The notes under the pieces are model-generated. The model was not told the DNA's origin. It was given only the letters and a program-made list of their open reading frames with translations, and did not search any database. Below are positions 8,977-18,670 of a stretch of DNA of 64,000 nt, piece after piece. Location: NCBI RefSeq assembly GCF_016632335.1, contig NZ_JAEPBG010000001.1, positions 372,001 to 436,000 of the forward strand. Direction: 5' to 3'. A program made the translations under genes and the position numbers. This DNA comes from Noviherbaspirillum pedocola. GTDB lineage: Bacteria; Pseudomonadota; Gammaproteobacteria; Burkholderiales; Burkholderiaceae_D. Position 1 is the first letter of the stretch, and each line of letters opens with the position of its first letter.

Positions 8977-9663
8977 TCACTTTCCTTTTCCATTACAAAG
9001 AGAACCCAATGCCATTATCAACTCTTCCCCATCGTATTGCGGAATAGAAGAGGCATTACAATAATTTGTACGCAGAAATTCAACGACCTCATCTTTGCCA
9101 TTTCCCGAAACATACCGCAGATTGTCGGTATCGTCGTCCCACTGCAGAACATTAATGCTATCTATATCAGGAGGCGGTGCTGGTGCATCCACTCGACTCA
9201 CAGCAACTATAAACGGTTTCATAGAGCCTTTTCTATAGATTGGTATTGGCTGGAAGAATCCATATGCTTCCGCAAAACCATACAGGTGAATTTTGTCAAT
9301 ACTATCAAGCGAATCTATCGCAGATTGAAACTTTCTCTTCGTTTCAAAATTGCGCCAACCAGTTGACGTCCCCAAGTAAATCATTTCTATCATCGGAACA
9401 ACATCAACATCAGAACGGTAACCTTGCCTACCATTTCTTACCCAGTCACACCAGCCATCTCCGTTGATATCAAATACATGCCACTTGCCCACTGGAATGT
9501 AGGTCTGATATTGCTTTCCCAATATTAACTGAGATGGCGGATGAGGAGGGACCATGCACTTAACATATGGTTTCAATGAAAGCATGTCACCTGCGTAGGT
9601 GGCGTCATATAGGCAACACAAGACGCTGATGAATATGATGACCAAGGGATTCCTAGCGAGCAT
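8977..9663 (-). CDS. Exported protein coupled to the Rhs gene; candidate cognate/immunity protein
   Basis: A 228-aa protein of unknown family. The first ~24 residues look like a Sec signal peptide (LVIIFISVLCCLYDATYA). The mature part has a calcium-loop-like DINGDGWCDWV stretch, a DAPAPPPDID linker and few cysteines. Its ATG lies 9 bases after the stop of the Rhs gene, and its GAGG ribosome-binding site sits at the Rhs stop, so it is very likely co-translated with it. Base composition is AT-rich like the Rhs tail and unlike the flanking genes, which suggests the two moved together. Position after a polymorphic Rhs tail is typical of an immunity gene, but the signal peptide would place the protein in the periplasm or outside. 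Function remains inferred. Confidence 0.7.
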   Translation of the reverse strand: MLARNPLVIIFISVLCCLYDATYAGDMLSLKPYVKCMVPPHPPSQLILGKQYQTYIPVGKWHVFDINGDGWCDWVRNGRQGYRSDVDVVPMIEMIYLGTSTGWRNFETKRKFQSAIDSLDSIDKIHLYGFAEAYGFFQPIPIYRKGSMKPFIVAVSRVDAPAPPPDIDSINVLQWDDDTDNLRYVSGNGKDEVVEFLRTNYCNASSIPQYDGEELIMALGSLCNGKGK

Positions 9664-9672
9664 TTTGCATCC

Positions 9673-12600
9673 TCAAATTTTGAGAGGGATCATTTCGAGG
9701 CCTCGCGATTTCTCGTCACTAAAACATCGCAAGCTACGCCAATCACCTCTTCCGGGAGTGATTCCGATGAACGTGGTTACATACCCACCAAGATCACACG
9801 GCGCCCCTTTCTTACAATCCCGAGTTAAGTTTCCAATCTCGTTAGAAAAAGCGCCCAAACCTCCGTTATGGAGACGAGCTGTACGCATTGCCAAATTCTC
9901 TTCAATTCTTCTTTGCTCAAATAAATATCTGTCGCTTTTTTTCTCGCCCTCCTGTTGCACCTCATCATTCACAAATTGATCTCTCAGATTTTTATCGCCA
10001 ATGACTTTTCGAAGATTATTCCTAATAAATACTCGTGATATGTAGTTAAATTTATCGAAACCTTTATAAAGTTGCATCAGCCATTCTTTAAGTAATCGGT
10101 CAGAAAAAATCGTCTCAGTCATAAACGCATTCCTCCCCTCGCCAATTGGACGCCCTTTTCCATCCGGTTGAAAGCATGCAATATCAATAAACGCCTGTCT
10201 ATCCAGCATGGTATCCTCTTGGAAGCGTTTTCTTTGCTGATCCGTCCAGACCGTGCTACTCATCGCATTATCCCAGGCATCTTCCGCATTTTTACACGGC
10301 ACCCTGCGCACGACATCGAACCATCCTCCTTCCCGACCAAGTTTCAATGCGCGCTTATCAGCAGCTTCGATTCGCTCTTTAATATCTTGAGTCATTCCAA
10401 TAAGCTGCATTTCATCATTTGACAACGTCTTAATGGTTTCGATAAATGTGACCGCAACAAATTGCGACCTACCATAAGAAGCATGGTAGATGCGAGGCAC
10501 TTCCCCATTTGGGCCTTGCTGCCCAACGATGTCAATGCCAGGACATCCATTCTGACTACAATCCTTATTCAAGCCTGCTGTTTCATTTAACTCCGCTGCC
10601 GCTTCTATTTTCTCAACACGTAATTTCTCCAACTCATTTTCATAAGAAACTTTCAAAGTCGTTAGCTTATTTACATCGCAATTTAAAATTCTCTGCAAAT
10701 TGGCATTGCGCTCAGCGAGATTCCCTAAATTTTTAGTTACATTGATCCCCGCTTCCCCTTCCCCAAACTCGATAGCCGGCAATAGAACACTCGCCGCCGG
10801 ACAACTCCCCAATTCCTTCGTATTTCCGGTAATCCTGGCAATCAGCAACGCCGCATTCTTGTCACTGAAATTCACGAAACTGAATTGCGGCAGTTGCACG
10901 ATGTTGCCCTGGTAATGCCTCTTGAATGCATCGACCGTCTCATCCGCCGCGCCGTCCCAGGTCGCGTAAGGCTTTTTCCGGTTAGTCAGAAAGTCGCCGC
11001 CGAGGTCATACAGCAGGCCGGTGTGCTTTTGCGCGTAGTCGCCGATCAGCTTGTCGAGCGCTTCATCGCCGGTCGTCGCGCCCGCCTGTATGTCTTCGAT
11101 GCTGAACGCCCAGCGCGCGCCGGTGAAACCCTGCTTCGTCGGCAGCGGCTTGCCCTTTGCATCGGTCGTCAGCGCGTAATAGACCAGCTTGGCCGCTGCG
11201 TCCGGGTCGAAATACAGGCTCGGCTGGCCGGAGACGTAGGCGCTGATGTCGAGCTTGAGCGCGTCCGGTGTGGCGGCGTCAATGCTGTCGGCGATGCCCG
11301 CCGGGTCGGGACTCAGAAAACGGCCCGTTGCTGGATCGTAGTAGCGCGCCACGTGGTAATGCAGGCCGTTTTCCTCGTCGGCGTACTGGTTCACCAGCCG
11401 CAGCCGCGGGTCGCCCGCGCCGGTCGGGTGCGCGCGTCCCCAGGCGTCGATGTTGCTTTGCCATCGTTGGGTCGCTTTCCCTGCCCTGCCCGCAGGCTCG
11501 CTGGTCGCCAGCACAGCCCCTCGATGATCGGTTTCCAGGCGCAGCGTTTCGCCGTCATGGAACCAAAGTAGCGGGCGGTATCCGGCATACAGGTATTCGC
11601 CGCGCACGCGCAGTCGCTTGCCTACATGCGACGCGACCGCAACAAGTTGCGTGCCGTCGTACAGGTAATACTCGCTGCCGGCGGCAGTGTGCTTTTCGAC
11701 GCGGCGGCCACGGGCGTCGTAGCGGTAGCGTGCGACGGGAGCAGCCCCGCTGGCCGCGACGGGATGCACTTCGGCCAGCGCGCCAGCGGCATTCCAGACC
11801 AGGCGGAACTCGCCCTTTTCCGTGCGCAGGCGCTGCGGCAGGCCGGCGGCGTCGTGCTCGCTGCCGGGCGCGGTCTCGGCAAGACCGGGTTCGGGCTGCG
11901 GCGACGCGGCGAATATCAGCGATGGCGCCGCTTCGGATTGCCTGTCTTCCGGCTCCAGTTCGGCAAGGCGCAGCTTCAGGCGCAGCGCATCCAGCCAGCG
12001 TTCCGGTAGTTTCACCATCACGCCGTCCAGCCATGCCGGCCAGCGCAGGCGCTCGACGGCGGCGCGCTGGCCGCGATACGGCGCATCCGCGAAATAGCGC
12101 CAGACGAGACGTTCGCCACCGGGCAGCGTCTGCGAGATGCGCCGGCCGACTTCGTCGTAACGGGTTTCCAGCGCCAGACGCAGTGGCGCGCCCGCGCCGT
12201 CGTCGATTTCCAATTCGGTGCACTCCACCTCGCCGAACGGGTCGTGGCGATAGCGATAGACGCGCCGCGCGTGCCCCTCTTCGATCACCGTTTCTTCGAC
12301 GCGGTACGGCCCGCGCCAGGCAAAGCGCAATTGCTCGGCCATGCTGCCGTCGGCCAGTGCGCGCACGACGCCGCGCAGCCGGCCGGCGGTGTCGTGAACC
12401 AGCGCGGTGGTCGCGCCGCGCGCATCGGTGACATGGACCAGGCGATCGGCGGCATCGTAGCGGGCGGTCTGCCAGCCTTGTTCTGGCAGGCGTATTGCGA
12501 CCAAACGGCCGAAGTCGTCAAGCTTGCGCTCGGCGCTGCGCGCATTGGCGTCATAGCGCAGCACGATGTTCTCGGAGGCGCTGCCAGGCGGGCCACGCAT

Positions 12601-14652
12601 GGCCTTGAACACCGCCGATGGAGGCGGTGCTGCTTCATCCTCTGCACGCGACCACAGCGCCAGCCCGCCGCCCGGCAGCGACACCGGCATGGGCAGCCCG
12701 GAAGCATCGTGAGTCAATGTGCTCACGCCGCCGTCGGGCCAACGGATACGCGCCGGTCGGCCGCGGGCATCGGTGTCAATGTCGATGCGACGCAGGGCGA
12801 TAACGCGACCTGCGGCATCCAGGGCGGCATCGCTTTGTCCGAGGAGTCGGCCGGCGGCATCGGTTTCGAACGAGCGACGGCGGAACACATCGTCCCAGCG
12901 CAGCGTCGTCGCCGTCAGCCGGCCGCTGCCTTCGTCGCGGGCGTAAGCCAGTTCGACGTTCCCCGGAAGAATGCTGCGCGCGACGAAGCTTCCTTGCGCA
13001 TCCCAGACATGGCGGATGACGTCCGGCACGACTCCCGCGCCGGGGGACCACGGACCTTCCACCTCGGTCAGCAGGCTGCGCCCGCGCCGGTCTTCATAGC
13101 GGTAACGCATGCTGCGCTCGATCTTCGAGCCGTCTTGCGGATCGAAGCCGGATTCGCTCAGCAGCACCGGCTGCTGGCGGCGGTTGTATTCGATGCGTAA
13201 TTGATGTTCCCTGCCCGGCACCACGCTCGGCCAGGCGATCAGGATCGGGCCGAACGGCGGCCGCGCCCTGCCGCGCCATGGCCACAGGAAAGGACCGATC
13301 TCGGGCGCGTATTGCTGGCGCAGCAGCGGCGTGCGGCGCGATGGCTTGCCGTTCGCGTAATCGATGCGGGTCAGGCTCAGCAGTCTTCCCAGCGCATCCA
13401 ACTCCAGCGCCCGTCCTTCGATAGCCTTGCCGGCGGCGTCAAGCCGGGTGACCTCGGTCAGGCGGGCCAGCCGATCGTAGCCGTAGCGCAAATTCACCGG
13501 GCCGCAGCTCGCGCAGCCGGCGCCGCGCGCTTCGAGCAGGCGGAACTCGCCGTTGATGATCGTGTGACGGTACTCGGTGCTGCGGCCGGCGCCGTCGGTC
13601 AGCAGCGTCAGTCCGGGCGTAAGCCGGCGGAATACGAGTTGTTCGTCGCTCGGGCCAGGGAGCGGCTTTCCATCCGCCGCCAGCCGCAGCGACTCGCCGC
13701 TCAACGAGCCTACCGCTCGGCCGGCGGCGTCGTAAGTCCAGCCGCGCAAACGCTCGCGTAGGCCGGCGCTCTTCCCCTCTTCCTGCGCTTCGACGCTGAT
13801 GCCGGTCAGCAGCAGCGGATGATGCTCGTCCTCATGGTGATAGATACGCCGCATCGTCTTGCCGCGCCCGACGGGCAGCCGCGCCGTTTCCAGTCGAAGC
13901 GCCGAAGCGTTCTTCGCTTCGCCATGCTCATAATCGATGCGGCCGACCGGTGTGTCGATGCCGACGATGCGCTCGCTCCCCGACGCCGCATTCGCATAGC
14001 GGATACGCAATTCCCTGCCCTGCGGATCGCGTACCCGCAAGAGCCTGCCCTCGGGCGTGCGCTGCAGGTCAAGCGCTTCGCCGCCGGGCAGCGCGATGCG
14101 CATCAGGCGGCCGTTGCGGTCGAAGCGCAATTCGCGGCCGTTCGGCCAGAGCCAGTCGTATTCATCGCCGCCCTCGATCCTCGCGATGCGCACCGCGCCG
14201 CGCGCCGGGTCGGCGTGGCGGTACAGGCCGGCACCGACCACGCTGCGTGCAAACACCAGCCGTGCGCCATCGGCCTGCACGATGTGCAGCGCGCCGCCCA
14301 TCAGGAACAGCCGGGTTTCGTAGGAAAGCTGCCAGCCGCGGCCGAGTCCGAAATCCGGTTCGCCGACCAGCGCATGGCTGCTGTTGTAATGGCGCACGAC
14401 TTCGAGACCGAGCACGCCGGGCAGCGGCGCCATGTCGGTCTCGCGCTGGTATTTGTTGCCGGTAATGAGGTTGACCGGATTGCCGGCGCCCTGGCCGGGT
14501 CCGCCGGTGTTGTCCATGCCGGCGACTTGCGCGCCGCCACAGGGCGCACCAGCGCCGCCCGGGTCACAGGCGGCGCCAGGTTCTGCTGCGAATGCGGGCG
14601 CGACGGCACAGGCAAACAGCATGGCCGCGGCCCATGACGGGATGCGCATCAT
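9673..14652 (-). CDS. Secreted RHS-repeat protein with variable C-terminal domain
   Basis: A 1659-aa Rhs/YD-repeat protein. The first ~22 residues form a signal peptide (PSWAAAMLFACAVAPAFA), followed by a Gly/Cys-rich stretch and the start module NPVNLITGNKYQRETDM. Many RHS repeats (xxYDAAGRxxxxT) then build the hollow shell up to the RHS core, which ends ARYYDPATGRFLSPDPAG at about residue 1120. The 540-residue tail begins with a segment I recognise from other Burkholderiales Rhs proteins (YFDPDAAAKLVYYALTTD). From about base 10,750 down to 9,673 it is AT-rich and matches nothing I know. No PAAR or VgrG domain is present, so delivery is probably Sec-dependent rather than by a type VI spike. 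A contact-toxin role is the family expectation, not shown here. Confidence 0.85.
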   Translation of the reverse strand: MMRIPSWAAAMLFACAVAPAFAAEPGAACDPGGAGAPCGGAQVAGMDNTGGPGQGAGNPVNLITGNKYQRETDMAPLPGVLGLEVVRHYNSSHALVGEPDFGLGRGWQLSYETRLFLMGGALHIVQADGARLVFARSVVGAGLYRHADPARGAVRIARIEGGDEYDWLWPNGRELRFDRNGRLMRIALPGGEALDLQRTPEGRLLRVRDPQGRELRIRYANAASGSERIVGIDTPVGRIDYEHGEAKNASALRLETARLPVGRGKTMRRIYHHEDEHHPLLLTGISVEAQEEGKSAGLRERLRGWTYDAAGRAVGSLSGESLRLAADGKPLPGPSDEQLVFRRLTPGLTLLTDGAGRSTEYRHTIINGEFRLLEARGAGCASCGPVNLRYGYDRLARLTEVTRLDAAGKAIEGRALELDALGRLLSLTRIDYANGKPSRRTPLLRQQYAPEIGPFLWPWRGRARPPFGPILIAWPSVVPGREHQLRIEYNRRQQPVLLSESGFDPQDGSKIERSMRYRYEDRRGRSLLTEVEGPWSPGAGVVPDVIRHVWDAQGSFVARSILPGNVELAYARDEGSGRLTATTLRWDDVFRRRSFETDAAGRLLGQSDAALDAAGRVIALRRIDIDTDARGRPARIRWPDGGVSTLTHDASGLPMPVSLPGGGLALWSRAEDEAAPPPSAVFKAMRGPPGSASENIVLRYDANARSAERKLDDFGRLVAIRLPEQGWQTARYDAADRLVHVTDARGATTALVHDTAGRLRGVVRALADGSMAEQLRFAWRGPYRVEETVIEEGHARRVYRYRHDPFGEVECTELEIDDGAGAPLRLALETRYDEVGRRISQTLPGGERLVWRYFADAPYRGQRAAVERLRWPAWLDGVMVKLPERWLDALRLKLRLAELEPEDRQSEAAPSLIFAASPQPEPGLAETAPGSEHDAAGLPQRLRTEKGEFRLVWNAAGALAEVHPVAASGAAPVARYRYDARGRRVEKHTAAGSEYYLYDGTQLVAVASHVGKRLRVRGEYLYAGYRPLLWFHDGETLRLETDHRGAVLATSEPAGRAGKATQRWQSNIDAWGRAHPTGAGDPRLRLVNQYADEENGLHYHVARYYDPATGRFLSPDPAGIADSIDAATPDALKLDISAYVSGQPSLYFDPDAAAKLVYYALTTDAKGKPLPTKQGFTGARWAFSIEDIQAGATTGDEALDKLIGDYAQKHTGLLYDLGGDFLTNRKKPYATWDGAADETVDAFKRHYQGNIVQLPQFSFVNFSDKNAALLIARITGNTKELGSCPAASVLLPAIEFGEGEAGINVTKNLGNLAERNANLQRILNCDVNKLTTLKVSYENELEKLRVEKIEAAAELNETAGLNKDCSQNGCPGIDIVGQQGPNGEVPRIYHASYGRSQFVAVTFIETIKTLSNDEMQLIGMTQDIKERIEAADKRALKLGREGGWFDVVRRVPCKNAEDAWDNAMSSTVWTDQQRKRFQEDTMLDRQAFIDIACFQPDGKGRPIGEGRNAFMTETIFSDRLLKEWLMQLYKGFDKFNYISRVFIRNNLRKVIGDKNLRDQFVNDEVQQEGEKKSDRYLFEQRRIEENLAMRTARLHNGGLGAFSNEIGNLTRDCKKGAPCDLGGYVTTFIGITPGRGDWRSLRCFSDEKSRGLEMIPLKI

Positions 14653-14851
14653 GGCGTATCGCTTGAAGCATTCGAATCAGGGAGACGCGCCGCCAGAAGA
14701 GCTCATGGACACGGCGAGGAAGGAAAACTGCGCCGGAAGTTTGCAGCGAAATGTTTCTTGGCGCAACTGAAAATTTGAAACAAGGATAAGGCCGGTGGGC
14801 CTGCGAAGGCGAGGAAAAGGACGCGTTGCACAAGCGCGATCTTGCGTCCGC

Positions 14852-14914
14852 TCGTAGGGCCTGCTGCGCCCACGCGGTGACCGAACAGACGCGTGGGCGG
14901 AGCAGGCCCTACGA
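14852..14914. repeat. Extragenic palindromic repeat (25-bp arms)
   Basis: Between the Rhs gene and recQ lies a near-perfect inverted repeat. The left arm at 14852-14876 and the right arm at 14890-14914 pair over 25 bases with one mismatch, separated by 13 bases. The right arm contains TGGGCGGAGCAGGCCCTACG, which occurs again, identical, at 38891-38910 between two unrelated genes. No T-run follows, so it is not an intrinsic terminator by sequence. It looks like a member of a dispersed REP-like palindrome family. Confidence 0.7.
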
Positions 14915-14942
14915 GGTCGCGAGGCGCTTTAGCGGACCGCCG

Positions 14943-16760
14943 TCACACCAGCTCGCCGATCAGCTCCACCAGCTCGCTGCCATAGGTCTGCAGCTTCTTC
15001 TCGCCCACGCCACTCACGCCGCGCAAATCCTCCAGCGATTGCGGCATGGCCTTGGCGATTTCGCGCATCGTGGCGTCGTGGAAGATCACGTAGGCCGGCA
15101 CATTGTGGCGGCGCGCGGTTTCCATGCGCCACCAGCGCAGCTTTTCGAAGATGCGCTGTTCCACCGGCGACAGGTCGGCTTCGACATAGCCCTTCGCTTT
15201 CGTCTGGCTGCGCTTGGCCTTGACCGGCTTCACATAGCGGCGCAGCTGCACCGCGCGTTCGCCGCGCAGCACCGGCCGCGCCGACTCGGTCAGGCGCAGC
15301 GAGTTGTAGGCGTCCGGGTCGACATGTACCAGGTCCATCGCAATCACCTGGCGCAGAATCGCGCGCCATTCCTGGTCGCCGATGTCCGAGCCGATGCCGA
15401 ACACCGACAGCTGCTCATGCTTCCATTGCCTGACCTTGTCGGTGTCCATGCCGCGCAGCACGTCGAACACATGGCCGGCGCCGAAGCGCTGGCCGCAGCG
15501 GTAGATGGTCGACAGCAGTTTCTGCACCGGCACCGTGGCGTCATAGGTGACCGGCGGATTCAGGCAGGTGTCGCAATTGCCGCAGGGCTCGGAATGCTGG
15601 CCGAAATACGACAAGAGCCGCACGCGCCGGCAGCCGACGGTCTCGCACAGGCCGAGCATTGCGTCGAGCTTCTGGCTCTGCACGCGCTTGTAGGTTTCGT
15701 CGGCCTCGGATTCATCGATCATGCGCCGCTGCTGCACCACGTCCTGCAGGCCGTAGGCCATCCAGGCATTGGCCGGCGCGCCGTCACGGCCGGCGCGGCC
15801 GGTTTCCTGGTAGTAGCCCTCGATGCTCTTGGGCAGGTCGAGGTGGGCGACGAAGCGCACGTCGGGCTTGTCGATGCCCATGCCGAAAGCGATGGTGGCG
15901 ACCATCACGATGCCTTCCTCGCGCAGGAAGCGCGCCTGATTGCTGGTGCGCGTGTCCAGGTTCATGCCGGCGTGATACGGCAGCGCCTCGATGCCGCTCT
16001 CCACCAGGAATTGCGCGACCTCTTCCACCTTCTTGCGCGACAGGCAGTAGACCACGCCGGCGTCGCCCGGATGCTCGCTGCCGATGAAGTCCAGCAATTG
16101 CTTGCGGCCATTGCTCTTCTCGACGATCTGGTAGCGGATGTTCGGCCGGTCGAACGAGGAGATGAACTCGCGCGCATCGTCCAGCGCCAGGCGGCGCACG
16201 ATTTCCTCGCGCGTCTGCTGGTCGGCAGTGGCGGTGAGCGCAATGCGCGGCACGTCCGGAAACTGCTCGTGCAGCACCGACAGGCGGATGTATTCGGGCC
16301 GGAAGTCATGCCCCCATTGCGACACGCAATGCGCTTCGTCGATGGCGAACAGCGCGATCTTCGCCTCCTGCAGCAATTCCATGCAGCGCGGCGTGAGCAG
16401 CCGCTCGGGCGCGACATACAGCAGGTCCAGTTCGCCATTGCGCACCAGGCGCTCCACGCGCGAGGCTTCCTGCCAGCTCTGCGTGGAATTCAGGAAGGCG
16501 GCGCGTACGCCGAGTTCGTCCAGCGCATCGACCTGGTCCTGCATCAGCGCGATCAGCGGCGACACCACCACGCCCACGCCGTCGCGCAGCAGCGCCGGGA
16601 TCTGGTAGCACAGCGACTTGCCGCCGCCAGTGGGCATGAGCACCAGCGCATCGCCGCCGGAGGCGATGGTCTCGACGATGTCGGCCTGCTGGCCGCGAAA
16701 CGCCGGATAGCCGAAGATGGTCTGCAGCAGATGCAATGCGCGCTGGGACAGGTCTGACAT
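14943..16760 (-). CDS. recQ: ATP-dependent DNA helicase RecQ
   Basis: A 605-aa full-length RecQ helicase, which unwinds DNA 3' to 5' in recombination and repair. The Q-like motif is [10 protein letters not shown], Walker A is TGGGKS (residues 44-49), and the DEAH box is at 141-144 in [15 protein letters not shown]. Motifs V and VI are in [18 protein letters not shown] and [12 protein letters not shown]. The RecQ-C-terminal zinc cysteines occur in [11 protein letters not shown] and CGNCDTC, followed by the RQC winged helix. The HRDC domain covers the last ~80 residues ([32 protein letters not shown]). ATG is at 16760, 42 bases after the end of uppP; both genes run left. Confidence 0.95.
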   Translation of the reverse strand: MSDLSQRALHLLQTIFGYPAFRGQQADIVETIASGGDALVLMPTGGGKSLCYQIPALLRDGVGVVVSPLIALMQDQVDALDELGVRAAFLNSTQSWQEASRVERLVRNGELDLLYVAPERLLTPRCMELLQEAKIALFAIDEAHCVSQWGHDFRPEYIRLSVLHEQFPDVPRIALTATADQQTREEIVRRLALDDAREFISSFDRPNIRYQIVEKSNGRKQLLDFIGSEHPGDAGVVYCLSRKKVEEVAQFLVESGIEALPYHAGMNLDTRTSNQARFLREEGIVMVATIAFGMGIDKPDVRFVAHLDLPKSIEGYYQETGRAGRDGAPANAWMAYGLQDVVQQRRMIDESEADETYKRVQSQKLDAMLGLCETVGCRRVRLLSYFGQHSEPCGNCDTCLNPPVTYDATVPVQKLLSTIYRCGQRFGAGHVFDVLRGMDTDKVRQWKHEQLSVFGIGSDIGDQEWRAILRQVIAMDLVHVDPDAYNSLRLTESARPVLRGERAVQLRRYVKPVKAKRSQTKAKGYVEADLSPVEQRIFEKLRWWRMETARRHNVPAYVIFHDATMREIAKAMPQSLEDLRGVSGVGEKKLQTYGSELVELIGELV

Positions 16761-16802
16761 GGTCTTGCGGATGTTCCTTGAAGTTCAGTTGTTCTGAGGT
16801 GC

Positions 16803-17636
16803 TCAGTCGGCCCAGGTCACCCAGCCGGTGAAGGCGGTGAGCAGTATCAGCAGGCCAAATACGATGCGGTACCAGGCAAAGGCATTGAAGGTATGGCTGC
16901 TGATGTAGCGCAGCAGCCAGCGCACGCACAGGAAGGCCGAGAGGAAGGCGGCGATGGTGCCGGCAGCGAACATCGGCACGTCGGCCGCGGACAGCAGCGC
17001 GCGCTCCTTGTACAGCGAATATACGGTGGCGGCCAACAGCGTCGGTATGGCCAGGAAGAACGAGAATTCGGTGGCGGCCTTGCGCGACAGGCCGAACAGC
17101 ATGCCGCCCATGATGGTGGCGCCGGAACGGCTGGTGCCGGGGATCAGCGCGAAGGCCTGGGCACAGCCGATCTTGAAGGCGTCGACCATCGTCATGTCAT
17201 CCACGGTCTCGATGCGCGCGGCGCCCTGCTGCGCGCGCGCGCGGCGCTCGACCCACATGATCACAAAGCCGCCGATGATGAAGGCCAGCGCCACCGGGAC
17301 CGGCGCGAACAGCACGGCCTTGATCTTCTTGTTGAACAGGAAGCCGAGGATGGCCGCCGGCATGAAGGCCACGATCAGGTTGACCATGAAGCGCTGCGCC
17401 TTCGGATCCGAACCCAGCCCGCCCAGCACCCGCGCGATGGGCGCGCGGTATTCCCACATCACGGCGAAGATCGCGCCGGCCTGGATCACGATCTCGAATA
17501 CCTTCATCTTGTCGCCGACGAAGTTCAACAGGCTGCCGGCGAGGATCAGGTGGCCGGTCGAGGAAATCGGCAGGAACTCGGTGAGCCCCTCGACGATGCC
17601 CATGATGATTGACTTGATGATAAGCAGGGAATCCAT
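16803..17636 (-). CDS. uppP: Undecaprenyl-diphosphate phosphatase
   Basis: A 277-aa multi-pass inner-membrane enzyme of the BacA/UppP family, which recycles undecaprenyl pyrophosphate to the monophosphate carrier used for peptidoglycan and surface glycans. The two signature loops are present: [15 protein letters not shown] near residues 16-30, and the P-loop-like [10 protein letters not shown] in the middle, followed by [18 protein letters not shown]. The start at 17636 (MDSLLIIKS) is chosen because homologues begin there and the length fits the usual 265-285 aa; an upstream in-frame codon at 17720 would add a non-hydrophobic leader. No strong ribosome-binding site is seen. Its product would feed the lipid carrier pool used by the glycan genes further right. 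Confidence 0.93.
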   Translation of the reverse strand: MDSLLIIKSIIMGIVEGLTEFLPISSTGHLILAGSLLNFVGDKMKVFEIVIQAGAIFAVMWEYRAPIARVLGGLGSDPKAQRFMVNLIVAFMPAAILGFLFNKKIKAVLFAPVPVALAFIIGGFVIMWVERRARAQQGAARIETVDDMTMVDAFKIGCAQAFALIPGTSRSGATIMGGMLFGLSRKAATEFSFFLAIPTLLAATVYSLYKERALLSAADVPMFAAGTIAAFLSAFLCVRWLLRYISSHTFNAFAWYRIVFGLLILLTAFTGWVTWAD

Positions 17637-17775
17637 GAATGATCGGGAATGGTTACTGGAATGGGGGTGAGGTGCGGCAATGTCAAGGCATCGCCTTGCG
17701 GGCACGTCGTCGGCTGGCATGCATGTTGTTACCCGTGCAACGCGTGCCTGGATTTTGTACCGGAAACTGTCCGGC

Positions 17776-18315
17776 TTATTTGACCGGGTCGAAGGTTACC
17801 ACGAGCTTGTCGGCCCGGGTATCGATTCTGACCGGCACGAAGCTGATGCCGGCATAGCGGAAATCGCCGTCCCGGAAGCGGTACACCGGCACGTCGCCGA
17901 CGAGCTGCGCGGCGAGAAAGCTGGCCACCCGCGCGACCTGCGGCCCGAGACCATCGCCCATGCCGTCGCCGCGTATGTCCTCCACCCGCGGCTCGGACAG
18001 CGTCAGCGCCCGCGCGCCGCTATCCACCCTCGGCGTGCCGGACAGCGTGACACCGCCGCGCCAGCCGCCGTTGCCGATGATCGGCGTGAGGGACACATCC
18101 AGGGACAGCTGTATGCGTCCGCTTTCGGGGCGTAATGCCAGCGATGGGTGGTCCGCATGTACGTCAAGAATGCCGATATAGCGCTGATCGAACGGAAAGC
18201 GGCGCGCCACGCCTTCCTGCAAACGGGACAGCGGCACATCGACTTCGCGTGGACCGATCAGGCTGGAGCAAGCGGCGAGGACAGCGACAAGGAAGAGCGG
18301 AAGGAAGCGTTTCAT
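17776..18315 (-). CDS. DUF1439 (YceB-like) lipoprotein
   Basis: A 179-aa predicted lipoprotein. The start [19 protein letters not shown] gives a signal peptide with lipobox LAAC at residues 17-20. The mature part matches the DUF1439 family (YceB-like): [49 protein letters not shown], then [24 protein letters not shown]. These proteins have a lipid-binding-like SMP/BPI fold and unknown function. The ATG at 18315 overlaps the stop of the upstream cysteine-cluster gene (ATGA), so the two are coupled. An in-frame start at 18408 was rejected because it would bury the signal peptide. Confidence 0.85.
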   Translation of the reverse strand: MKRFLPLFLVAVLAACSSLIGPREVDVPLSRLQEGVARRFPFDQRYIGILDVHADHPSLALRPESGRIQLSLDVSLTPIIGNGGWRGGVTLSGTPRVDSGARALTLSEPRVEDIRGDGMGDGLGPQVARVASFLAAQLVGDVPVYRFRDGDFRYAGISFVPVRIDTRADKLVVTFDPVK

Positions 18316-18578
18316 GCGGCGGTCGCCTTTTCCATGTCGGCAAGCCAGGTCAGCGCCGCTTCGCGGTTTGCGCCACACATCTCGGCTTCGGCTTTCAGGC
18401 TGCCACACACGGCCGGGCGTTCCGGATGGCCGAAGATGCGGCAGCGATGGTCCTCGTCGAGCTGCACGCAGCGCACGCCGGCCGGCTTGCCATGCGGCAT
18501 GCCGGGAATCGGCGAGGAAATCGACGGGGCGATGCAGCAGGCGCCGCAGCCGGGACGGCAGGTGAGGTTTTCGGGCAT
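18312..18578 (-). CDS. YkgJ-type cysteine-cluster protein
   Basis: An 88-aa protein with the YkgJ/UPF0153 cysteine cluster, a probable zinc or iron chelating domain: CRPGCGACC near the N terminus, then C at [24 protein letters not shown] and a last Cys at AEMC. The family function is unknown. The spacing and the RPAVC motif are typical. It overlaps the DUF1439 lipoprotein gene by ATGA and both run left, so they form a two-gene operon starting at 18578. Cytoplasmic location is expected because no signal peptide is present. Confidence 0.85.
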   Translation of the reverse strand: MPENLTCRPGCGACCIAPSISSPIPGMPHGKPAGVRCVQLDEDHRCRIFGHPERPAVCGSLKAEAEMCGANREAALTWLADMEKATAA

Positions 18579-18670
18579 CCCGTGATTTTACGCAAACTCA
18601 TGGTGGAAGCAGAAAACTGGATTGCGTTTCCGGTTACGAAGGCAGCCGTGTCACATTTCATGGGGTTGGT

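Noticed and set aside
14826..16757. 643-aa plus-strand frame opposite recQ
   Set aside because: Complete antisense of a full-length RecQ; no recognisable motif.
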